Source: Chitinophagaceae bacterium (GTDB lineage Bacteria; Bacteroidota; Bacteroidia; Chitinophagales; Chitinophagaceae). From it: 64,000 nucleotides of DNA. Positions 17,558-24,731 of this stretch are shown here, piece after piece. The notes under the pieces are model-generated. The model saw nothing but the letters and a program-made list of their open reading frames with translations, ran no database searches and was not told the DNA's origin. The stretch is from contig JAFMJI010000009.1 of the NCBI GenBank assembly GCA_017853575.1, positions 24,436 through 88,435 on the forward strand, written 5' to 3'. Both the position numbers and the translations under genes were made by a program. The first letter of the stretch is position 1. Every line of letters begins with the position of its first letter.

Positions 17558-18610
17558 ATGGAAGACATTAAACTCACGCAATATTCCCATGGTGCTGGAT
17601 GTGGTTGTAAAATCTCACCAAAGATTTTGGATGAAATTTTACACACAAGCTTCAGCATGCCAGACAATGACAGATTGATTGTTGGAAATCACAGCAAGGA
17701 CGATGCTGCCGTGTATGATTTAAAAAATGGAACCGCACTCATTTCAACGACAGATTTTTTTATGCCCATCGTTGATGATCCATACAATTTTGGAAGAATT
17801 GCATCTGCAAATGCAATCAGCGATGTCTATGCAATGGGGGGTAATCCAATATTGGCAATAGCCATTCTGGGTTGGCCTATCAATGTTATTCCGCCAAAAG
17901 TGGCAACACACGTAATTGAAGGAAGCAAAAGCATTTGTATGGAAGCGGGTATTCCATTAGCGGGTGGACACAGCATTGATTCACCCGAACCGATTTTTGG
18001 ATTGGCGGTGAATGGGTTGGTTGATATAAAAAATCTCAAACAAAACAATACAGCTAAAAAGGGTGACTTGTTATTACTTACAAAAGCAATAGGTGTCGGT
18101 GTGCTTACAACTGCTGAGAAAAAAGGAATATTGAAAGAAGAACATAGAATGCTTGCCGCCAACCAAATGATGAAACTAAACAAAGTGGGTGCGATGCTCT
18201 CAAAAATTGATGGCGTTCATGCAATGACGGATGTTACAGGGTTTGGCTTGCTTGGGCATTTGATTGAAATGGCAGAGGGCTGTGGACTTTCAGCTACAGT
18301 TGATTTTTCTCGTGTGCCGTTGATCAGCGAAGACCTTGTTGAATATGTGCGCCTGGGTTCGGTTCCTGGAGGTACAAACAGAAACTGGGACAGCTACGGG
18401 CACAAGGTTTCCATAGAAAAAAGCGAAGACGCTTCATTGTATAAAAATATTCTTGCAGATCCACAAACAAGTGGGGGGTTGTTGATTTCGGTCGACAAAA
18501 ACAGCTATGAAGGGGTGTTGGGTATTTTAAAAGAAGCGGGGTTGGAAAGCTTTTCAACTCCTATTGGGGAAATCACTGAAAAAAAATCGTTTGCTGTTTC
18601 TGTAGTATAA
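17558..18610 (+). CDS. selD: Selenide, water dikinase (selenophosphate synthetase)
   Basis: 350 residues. The N-terminus TQYSHGAGCGCKISP aligns with E. coli SelD; Cys15 and Lys18 match its catalytic Cys17 and Lys20. The catalytic residue is Cys, not selenocysteine (no in-frame TGA). ATP-binding loops such as DAMTDVTGFGLLGHL and a late DPQTSGG motif are present. It makes selenophosphate from selenide and ATP. No selA, selB or selC is seen here, which fits use for tRNA selenation through the adjacent selU. It converges on the IPExxxVDY-like gene with no gap. Confidence 0.97.
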   Translation: MEDIKLTQYSHGAGCGCKISPKILDEILHTSFSMPDNDRLIVGNHSKDDAAVYDLKNGTALISTTDFFMPIVDDPYNFGRIASANAISDVYAMGGNPILAIAILGWPINVIPPKVATHVIEGSKSICMEAGIPLAGGHSIDSPEPIFGLAVNGLVDIKNLKQNNTAKKGDLLLLTKAIGVGVLTTAEKKGILKEEHRMLAANQMMKLNKVGAMLSKIDGVHAMTDVTGFGLLGHLIEMAEGCGLSATVDFSRVPLISEDLVEYVRLGSVPGGTNRNWDSYGHKVSIEKSEDASLYKNILADPQTSGGLLISVDKNSYEGVLGILKEAGLESFSTPIGEITEKKSFAVSVV

Positions 18611-19045
18611 TCAGCGCTGAAGGTTGTCGCGAGATTTTATTTTTTCGTGCGGAACCTCTGTTACCATCTGTACGCCAGGAATTGATCTAAGCCTTTGTTG
18701 TAAATCGTTGAAATCTTCAATGTCATTGTAGGGATCTCTTATCAACCATATAAAATCAAGGTGCTGGAGCTCTGGAAGTAAAAACTCTCCCTCGTGTTTG
18801 TTGCTGTATAAAAAATGTTCCTTTGATGTTAGTGAGTGGATAAATTCATAAACGGTGAAAGAATAAGACCGCTTGTTCTTTTCCATTCCAATTTGCAGAT
18901 CGGCCGAAGTTGCAAATGGAATGTTTAGCGTTTTTTCTACGTGCCAACAGAATTGGTAGTTTTTTAAAGGACAGGCAATTCCAAGGATTTTTGTATCCTC
19001 GAAAAAGTCATCCGACATTCTTTCTTCATCTAGTTTTAGTTTCAT
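18611..19045 (-). CDS. IPExxxVDY-like family protein
   Basis: 144 residues, no signal peptide or membrane segment. The N-terminal MKLKLDEE, the IACPLKNYQFCWHVEKTLN block and the mid-protein LLPELQHLDFIWLIR resemble the small cytosolic IPExxxVDY family of Bacteroidota, but the C-terminal motif is degenerate (VPHEKIKSRDN). The function of the family is unknown. The start overlaps the stop of the upstream M28 peptidase by 4 bp, so the two are translationally coupled. Recognition rests on overall resemblance. Confidence 0.6.
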   Translation of the reverse strand: MKLKLDEERMSDDFFEDTKILGIACPLKNYQFCWHVEKTLNIPFATSADLQIGMEKNKRSYSFTVYEFIHSLTSKEHFLYSNKHEGEFLLPELQHLDFIWLIRDPYNDIEDFNDLQQRLRSIPGVQMVTEVPHEKIKSRDNLQR

Positions 19046-20691
19046 TGAAACAGAATTTCAAAAGAAATTTCTTTGTCGCCTCTCAAAACCACTGCCGTTG
19101 TTTTCTCTCCCTTTTTAAACTTTGACAATGCTTGCATATAAGATTCAACAGATGGGGTTTTGTGTTCGCCGAGTTGTTTTACGATATCGCCTGCAAGGAT
19201 ACCTGCTTTTTTTGCAGGACGGTTATCTGAAACACCGTCAACCCTCACGCCGTTTCCGGAGAAAGAATAATCTGGCATGATGCCCATTGAAACCGTAAAA
19301 CGAGCTGAGGTGGTGGTTTGTGTTTCTCTTGTTTTTGTAAATGCAATTTTTTGTGTTGGGTTATCCTGTTCAATCATGTGTTGTATAAACCTTACAACCT
19401 TAACCATGCCACTATAATTTATTTTTTCTGCATCGTCAGATGGTTTGTGGTAATCTGTGTGCAATCCGGTGAAGAAAAAAAGCACCGGTATGTCTTTCCT
19501 GTAAAAAGAAGTGTGGTCGCTGGGGCCCGTTCCACTTGAATCGTATTTAAGGGTGAGTCCCTTTTCCTTAACAGCATCAATCATTTCTTTCCACGATGGC
19601 GATGTTCCATATCCACCGAGCGCCATTGTTTTTGAGCTGTCGTTTAGTCTTCCCACCATATCCATGTTGATCATATAATTAACACTGTTCAATGAGATGG
19701 TTGGATTTTCTACAAAGTATTTAGAACCGTTTAATCCCAATTCTTCAGCAGAAAAAGCAATAAGGAGATAGTTGTATTTTTTTTGTTTTGATTTCTTTAA
19801 AATACCTGAGAGCTCTACAAGAGAAGACGAACCACTTGCATTATCATCTGCGCCGTTGTGAATAGCTGGTGCTCCATTTCTGATCATCGAGTTTCCGTCT
19901 TCGCCATAGCCCAGGTGGTCTAGGTGTGCTCCAATAACAACCGTGAGTGCTGCACCGTTGTCGACAAACCCAACAACGTTTCTTGCGTTGCGAATTTTTG
20001 GCGCCAGCAAAATGTTTGCTTCAACTTGATATGTGTTAGAAAGATCGTTTAAATATTTTTCTCGTCCTGCCTTTGTTATAAACACTGATGGGATGGGGGT
20101 TTGCTCAGACCTGTCTTTTCCATTAAATTTTATAATGTCGTTTCCTGCGCTGTTGAAGAAGAATACCGCGCTTGCGTTTTTGTACTTTGCGTTTTTTATT
20201 TTTTCAGACAAGAGGTTGTTGATATCGAAGTGGGGGTTTTCTTTGTTTTCTTTGTTTTCTTCCATTGCATCAGCAAGGTCGATAAACCATGGTTGTCCGG
20301 ATTCATTGATAGATGGTGAAACCTCTCCCTTTGTTTTTCCATTGCATGAATTTGAGAGGATTTCATAGTCTTCGACCGCCTTGAGTGTTTTGTTATTGAT
20401 TACAATGTTTGTTGTTGGTTCTATTTGTCTTCCATCGTTGATGGTGAAGGGTTGATAAAACCCGCTTGTTCCTTTTGGAGAAAGCCCGTTGTGTTTAAAT
20501 TGGTCGGCGATATATGCTGATGCAAGTGCTTCGCCAGGATCTCCAGCCCTTCTTCCTTCCAATTGGTCAGAGGCTAAATAGAACGTGTGTTTTTGGAGGG
20601 CGGTTAAAAGTTTTTTATCGGCTTTGTTGATTTTTTGTGCTGTGGCAAATGAAGAAATTAGTATTAACCCAAATAGAATCCTGAACATCAT
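19042..20691 (-). CDS. M28 family metallopeptidase with C-terminal PDZ domain
   Basis: 550 residues from the ATG at 20691 (or 20688). The signal peptide is MMFRILFGLILISSFATAQ. A PA-like insert is followed by an M28 zinc peptidase core with GAHLDHLGYG, HNGADDNASGSSSL, FSAEELGLNGSKY, INMDMVGRL and HTDYHKPSDD, supplying the two-zinc ligands and the catalytic Glu. The last 90 residues form a PDZ domain (VDGVSDNRPAKKAGILAGD). It is expected to be a periplasmic or surface aminopeptidase. It is divergent from feoB. Confidence 0.92.
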   Translation of the reverse strand: MMFRILFGLILISSFATAQKINKADKKLLTALQKHTFYLASDQLEGRRAGDPGEALASAYIADQFKHNGLSPKGTSGFYQPFTINDGRQIEPTTNIVINNKTLKAVEDYEILSNSCNGKTKGEVSPSINESGQPWFIDLADAMEENKENKENPHFDINNLLSEKIKNAKYKNASAVFFFNSAGNDIIKFNGKDRSEQTPIPSVFITKAGREKYLNDLSNTYQVEANILLAPKIRNARNVVGFVDNGAALTVVIGAHLDHLGYGEDGNSMIRNGAPAIHNGADDNASGSSSLVELSGILKKSKQKKYNYLLIAFSAEELGLNGSKYFVENPTISLNSVNYMINMDMVGRLNDSSKTMALGGYGTSPSWKEMIDAVKEKGLTLKYDSSGTGPSDHTSFYRKDIPVLFFFTGLHTDYHKPSDDAEKINYSGMVKVVRFIQHMIEQDNPTQKIAFTKTRETQTTTSARFTVSMGIMPDYSFSGNGVRVDGVSDNRPAKKAGILAGDIVKQLGEHKTPSVESYMQALSKFKKGEKTTAVVLRGDKEISFEILFQ

Positions 20692-20783
20692 CTCAAATTT
20701 TTGTAAAGTTACTACAATCACCCTTTTTACCGCTTTCGTAAGGAGCACCCTGGATTTCGCGGTACATTTGTGTTTTACACAGA

Positions 20784-22898
20784 TTGGCAAGAAATCCACA
20801 TATATCACTGATTGGAAACCCGAATAGTGGGAAAAGTTCTGTATTCAATCATTTAACCGGGTTGCGTCAGAAGGTTGGAAATTTTCCGGGTGTTACAGTA
20901 GAAAAAAAATCAGGGATTTGTAGGCTGGCCAACAAACAGGATATTACTGTTATAGATTTGCCTGGTACATATAGTTTATATCCAAGACGGGCGGATGAAT
21001 GGGTTTCATACAAACAATTGATGTCGCCAATTGGGGGGGAAGAGGTTGATCTTGCGGTGGTGGTGGTGGATGCAACCGCGTTGAGAAGAAACCTTTTGTT
21101 TGTTTCTCAGGTGATTGATTTAAAAATTCCGGTGGTGGTTGCACTAACCATGACAGACCTTGCAAAAAAACGCGGGCTTCATATCAACATAAGAGAACTA
21201 TCAAGAGAAATGCAAGTTCCGGTGGTTTCAATGAATGCCAGAACTGGTAAGGGTGTTGAAGACCTTAAAACAACAATTTCCCAGGTCTTGTTAAATAATT
21301 TTACGGCCAAAGATTTTTTTCCGGTTGGTTCACTTGCAGAGGAACCCATTGCGGAAGCGCGCTTGGTGCTTCCGAATAAAAGTGACTATGCGGTTGTTCA
21401 CTATTTAATCAATCATGAGCGGTTTGAGTTATCAGATGATATACAAGACCGTATTGAGCGAATTGAAAAAAAATACGATTTCAATCATACAAAAATTCAG
21501 GCCGAGGATATTCAACAACGATACAAACGAATTCGTGAGATTATTAAAAAAACGGTTGAAGAAGATAGTGTTGAAGCAAAAAGAATGTTCTCAGAAAAAC
21601 TGGATGCGTTCTTTTTGCACAGGGCCTGGGGGTCTTTGATCATGGGGGTTGTTTTGTTTTTATTATTTCAAAGTGTGTTCTGGGTTGCAGAGTACCCAAT
21701 GAATGCGATTGAAGAAGGAATGGGTGCCTTAACAGGATATTTATCCCACTTGCTTCCAAAAACATGGTATGCGGATTTATTAATCAATGGTGTTTTGGCG
21801 GGGCTGGGAGGAATACTTGTTTTTGTTCCACAGATCATGATTTTATTTGGGTTGATTACACTCTTGGAGGATACTGGTTATATGGCAAGAATTAGTTTTT
21901 TGACAGATAGAATCATGAGAAAGGTGGGTTTAAATGGAAAAAGCGTAATGCCAATGGTGGGTGGGTTTGCTTGTGCGGTTCCCGCTATCATGAGTGCAAG
22001 GAATATTGAAAATAGAAAAGAGCGTTTGTTAACGATCATGGTAACACCTTTTATGAGTTGTAGTGCTCGACTCCCGGTGTTTACAATATTGGCCGCGCTG
22101 GTTGTTCCAAATGAGAAAATTTTTGGAGTATTAAGCTTACAGGGGTTGGTTTTGATGGGTTTATATGTTTTTGGTGTAGTAATTGCAATGTTGGTGTCCT
22201 ACGTATTAAACATATTTATAAAGATGAAGGAGAAAAGCTTTTTTATACTTGAGCTTCCTTTATACAAACAACCTCGGTGGAATAATATATTTATTACAAT
22301 GGTTGAAAAGGCAAAGGTTTTTGTGTTTGATGCGGGTAAAGTAATCATGGTTATTTCCCTTTTATTATGGGCGTTGAGTTCTTTTGGTCCTGGTGAAAAG
22401 AGAGAAACCATTAATAAAGAATATGCCCAAAAAATTGAAAAAGATCCGATCAATACATCACAATATGAGCGTGCAAAATCAGCTGAGTTGCTTGAGTTTT
22501 CTTATGCGGGAATCCTTGGAAGAACAATTGAGCCTGTAATAAAACCGCTTGGGTATGATTGGAAAATTGGTATTGCGTTGATTACTTCATTTGCTGCAAG
22601 GGAGGTTTTTGTTGGAACAATGGCCACACTTTATAGTGTTGGAGAGGGAGAAGAAGAAATAGGAGAAACACTTACAAATAAAATGCAATCTGCAAAACGC
22701 GCAGATGGGAGTAAGGTATATACTAGAGCAACAGGATTCTCTTTGCTAATTTTTTATCTACTTGCGATGCAATGTATGAGTACGCTGGCTGTTGTTAAAA
22801 GAGAAACTGGTTCGTGGAAGTGGCCTATTATTCAATTGTTGTATATGACAGCGCTTGCTTATGTCTTAAGTTTGATTACGTATCAGATCTTTGTTTAA
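20784..22898 (+). CDS. feoB: Ferrous iron transport protein B
   Basis: 704 residues. The N-terminal G domain has G1 GNPNSGKSS (11-19), an NFPGVTVEK switch region, G3 DLPGTYSL and G4 TMTDL. A helical GDI-like region follows, then about ten membrane segments with the FeoB gate motifs (MPMVGGFACAVPAIMSAR, TPFMSCSARLPVF). The start is TTG at 20784: an in-frame stop lies at 20739 and no ATG or GTG falls between. FeoB imports Fe2+. The stop overlaps the convergent HAD gene by 4 bp. feoA is separate, at 8282-8509. Confidence 0.96.
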   Translation: MARNPHISLIGNPNSGKSSVFNHLTGLRQKVGNFPGVTVEKKSGICRLANKQDITVIDLPGTYSLYPRRADEWVSYKQLMSPIGGEEVDLAVVVVDATALRRNLLFVSQVIDLKIPVVVALTMTDLAKKRGLHINIRELSREMQVPVVSMNARTGKGVEDLKTTISQVLLNNFTAKDFFPVGSLAEEPIAEARLVLPNKSDYAVVHYLINHERFELSDDIQDRIERIEKKYDFNHTKIQAEDIQQRYKRIREIIKKTVEEDSVEAKRMFSEKLDAFFLHRAWGSLIMGVVLFLLFQSVFWVAEYPMNAIEEGMGALTGYLSHLLPKTWYADLLINGVLAGLGGILVFVPQIMILFGLITLLEDTGYMARISFLTDRIMRKVGLNGKSVMPMVGGFACAVPAIMSARNIENRKERLLTIMVTPFMSCSARLPVFTILAALVVPNEKIFGVLSLQGLVLMGLYVFGVVIAMLVSYVLNIFIKMKEKSFFILELPLYKQPRWNNIFITMVEKAKVFVFDAGKVIMVISLLLWALSSFGPGEKRETINKEYAQKIEKDPINTSQYERAKSAELLEFSYAGILGRTIEPVIKPLGYDWKIGIALITSFAAREVFVGTMATLYSVGEGEEEIGETLTNKMQSAKRADGSKVYTRATGFSLLIFYLLAMQCMSTLAVVKRETGSWKWPIIQLLYMTALAYVLSLITYQIFV

Positions 22899-23521
22899 TC
22901 AATAATCTTTTTTTCTTTCAATTCATTTCTTAATTGATCTGGTGATTGGAAATGAATTGAAATGATTCCTACTTCTTTAGCAGCATTGATATTTCTTAAA
23001 TTATCATCAATAAACAATGTGTTTGATGGATCAAGGTGGAATCTGTTTAAAATAATATCATAAATTTCTTTAAAGGGTTTTCTTGTTTTTTCTTCACCTG
23101 AAACCACTCTTCCATCAAACCAATGTAAGAAATCAAACAACTCTAGCGCACGTGGAAAGGTTTCTGCACTCCAGTTTGTTAATGCATAGAGACCTTGTTT
23201 TTTATTTTCTTTTAGTTCATTTAATATTTCAACTGTTCCTGTAATGGGCCCGTTTAACATTTCTTCCCATCGCTCATAGTAGGCAAGGATAAGCTCTTTA
23301 TATTCCGGGTGTTTTGATATTAATAATTCGTTTGCTTCTTTAATTAATCTTCCACCGTCTTGGGCTTCATTCCAATCTGGTGTACATATATTTTCAAGAA
23401 ACCAGGCTCTTTTAGAATCATCTAATATGATTTTTTTATACATATAATCAGGATTCCAGTCAATCAGAACCCCACCTAGATCAAATATTATATTTTTAAT
23501 TTCAATTAAATTAATCTCCAT
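22895..23521 (-). CDS. HAD-superfamily phosphatase, YihX-like
   Basis: 208 residues. Motif I is IIFDLGGVLIDWNP (Asp14 as the nucleophile, the DxG form seen in YihX), motif II ALTNWS, motif III a conserved Lys in GEEKTRKP and motif IV TLFIDDNLRN. A helical cap separates motifs I and II, as in the HAD-IA group. YihX dephosphorylates glucose-1-phosphate; the substrate here is not known. Its first 16 bases overlap the end of the upstream hypothetical gene, suggesting an operon of three minus-strand genes running away from the candidate origin. Confidence 0.9.
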   Translation of the reverse strand: MEINLIEIKNIIFDLGGVLIDWNPDYMYKKIILDDSKRAWFLENICTPDWNEAQDGGRLIKEANELLISKHPEYKELILAYYERWEEMLNGPITGTVEILNELKENKKQGLYALTNWSAETFPRALELFDFLHWFDGRVVSGEEKTRKPFKEIYDIILNRFHLDPSNTLFIDDNLRNINAAKEVGIISIHFQSPDQLRNELKEKKIID

Positions 23522-23844
23522 CCAATTGTTTTATTAATCGTGTTTTTTACAGCATTTAATGCGGCATTAATAGTCTTTTCTGCAGTTATAATACCAATGC
23601 CTTCAAAACTAAGTAGAATAGTTTTAAAAGATTCCTTTTGAATCGTTAAATGAAGTTTAGCTTGGTGTTCTGTTATCTTTCCCTCTAGTTTTAAAACTGC
23701 AATTTGTTCCAGGTTATGGATGATGTTTTTTAGTTGAAGTTCTGCAATGGGTGAAATATTTTTCCATTCTTTCTTTAATACATTCTTACTGGCCGATAAC
23801 ATGGATTTTAGTAATTCATTTATATCTATTTTGTTTTTTGGCAT
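23506..23844 (-). CDS. Hypothetical protein, helical
   Basis: 112 residues; not recognised. The N-terminal half is charged and probably helical (ELLKSMLSASKNVLKKEWKN). The second half is less charged (LLSFEGIGIITAEKTINAAL) and might associate with a membrane but lacks a clear transmembrane segment. The gene begins 3 bp after the lipoprotein gene and overlaps the HAD gene by 16 bp, so the three are an operon. Good spacing and an ATG start argue that it is real. Confidence 0.6.
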   Translation of the reverse strand: MPKNKIDINELLKSMLSASKNVLKKEWKNISPIAELQLKNIIHNLEQIAVLKLEGKITEHQAKLHLTIQKESFKTILLSFEGIGIITAEKTINAALNAVKNTINKTIGWRLI

Positions 23845-23847
23845 TTA

Positions 23848-24288
23848 TTAGTTCCTTTTATTTTTAAGTGCTTGCTGTAATTGAAGGATCGCTGTGAATG
23901 TATTATCAAAAGCTGATTCAACCAATATTATTTCTTCCTTGTTTTTAAAACCGCTTTTATGTAATGCTTCTAAAGAGTTAACCTGTGTCAACAATGAAGT
24001 AATTTGTTGTTGAGTAATATTTGTTTTTTCAATCGACCTAGTTCTTATCTCAAGAATATGTATATCTGATTTAAAATCATCATAGAAATCTATATACTTA
24101 TCATATTTATTTTCCGGCAACCCAAATGTTCTATTTAATTTAACGAAGAATCTTGATGTTTTCTCTTGTAATGAATTTATCTTATTATCTGAAACAGCAT
24201 CGTATTCTTGAATAAGGCGAATTTCAGAACACGAAAAAAGGAAAATAAAAGCAAAGAAAAAACTGAAAGAACGGATGTTGATAATCAT
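23848..24288 (-). CDS. Small lipoprotein of unknown function
   Basis: 146 residues with a type II signal peptide ending FLFSC (Cys20), so it is lipid-anchored. The mature part is helical and rich in charged residues (LEIRTRSIEKTNITQQQ, VNSLEALHKSGFKNKEE), with coiled-coil character. No family recognised. It is the first gene leftward from the candidate origin and heads the three-gene minus-strand operon. Confidence 0.65.
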   Translation of the reverse strand: MIINIRSFSFFFAFIFLFSCSEIRLIQEYDAVSDNKINSLQEKTSRFFVKLNRTFGLPENKYDKYIDFYDDFKSDIHILEIRTRSIEKTNITQQQITSLLTQVNSLEALHKSGFKNKEEIILVESAFDNTFTAILQLQQALKNKRN

Positions 24289-24375
24289 TATAGTATTTAT
24301 AATTATACTTATTATATAAAATGATCTATTACTATTAGGGTTGTGGAAATGTTGAAAAAGTATTTTTTAAATCAC

Positions 24376-24414
24376 TACTTCACACATATTCACAACTATC
24401 CACCAATATTCACA
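24376..24414 (+). promoter_or_regulatory. Helically phased DnaA-box array
   Basis: Four 9-mers on one strand start exactly 10 bp apart: TACTTCACA (24376), ATATTCACA (24386), CTATCCACC (24396) and ATATTCACA (24406). They have 2, 1, 2 and 1 mismatches to TTATNCACA. One turn spacing would place bound DnaA molecules on one face of the helix. Confidence 0.65.
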
Positions 24415-24462
24415 AAACAACGAAGGTTGGTTTTTCTCATTAGTTTGGTAATTCAAAGGATA

Positions 24463-24471
24463 TAATCCACA
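24463..24471 (+). promoter_or_regulatory. DnaA box (one mismatch)
   Basis: TAATCCACA differs from TTATCCACA at position 2 only, and lies in the middle of the candidate origin. Confidence 0.5.
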
Positions 24472-24603
24472 AACCAGAATTACTAAATTATATTATTTCA
24501 CATGACTAGAATCACCAGACATGTGTTAATAAACCATTGGTAATTTGTTTTAAAAATCCGTCTATCTGAAGGAACCTAAAAAACGCCAAAAGTTAGGGTC
24601 TGA

Positions 24604-24612
24604 TTATTCACA
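24604..24612 (+). promoter_or_regulatory. DnaA box (perfect)
   Basis: TTATTCACA matches the consensus TTATNCACA exactly; it lies in the origin candidate, 62 bp before the second perfect box. Confidence 0.7.
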
Positions 24613-24665
24613 AAAAATAGCACCGAGATTTCCAAAAAGATTGATTTTCAAGGTTTAAAACAAGG

Positions 24666-24674
24666 TTATCCACA
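24666..24674 (+). promoter_or_regulatory. DnaA box (perfect) next to the ppiD promoter
   Basis: TTATCCACA matches the strongest DnaA box sequence. It ends one base before the -33 element of the ppiD promoter, so DnaA binding here could also affect that promoter. Confidence 0.75.
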
Positions 24675-24675
24675 G

Positions 24676-24706
24676 TTTGTTAATACCTGTTTTTAGCCTA
24701 TTTTTG
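24676..24706 (+). promoter_or_regulatory. Bacteroidota-type promoter of the ppiD-like gene
   Basis: TTTG (24676-24679), a 19-bp spacer and TATTTTTG (24699-24706) match the TTTG/TAnnTTTG consensus with no mismatch. Transcription should start near 24713, about 19 bases before the ATG at 24732. Confidence 0.75.
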
Positions 24707-24731
24707 CCGACTCCTATACAATATTATATAT

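Larger units (their letters stand above)
24289..24731. other. oriC: Candidate chromosomal replication origin (oriC)
   Basis: A 443-bp gene-free stretch between divergent genes. It holds two perfect DnaA boxes (TTATTCACA at 24604-24612, TTATCCACA at 24666-24674), one box with a single mismatch at 24463-24471 and a phased array of four box-like 9-mers at 24376-24414. Further weak matches lie at 24494-24502 and, on the other strand, 24342-24350. Very AT-rich tracts at 24289-24330 and 24481-24500 could be the unwinding element. dnaN lies 4 kb away, parS-like sites 17 kb away and mnmG 17 kb away. dnaA is not in the window. The cluster is strong; the function is inferred. Confidence 0.75.
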
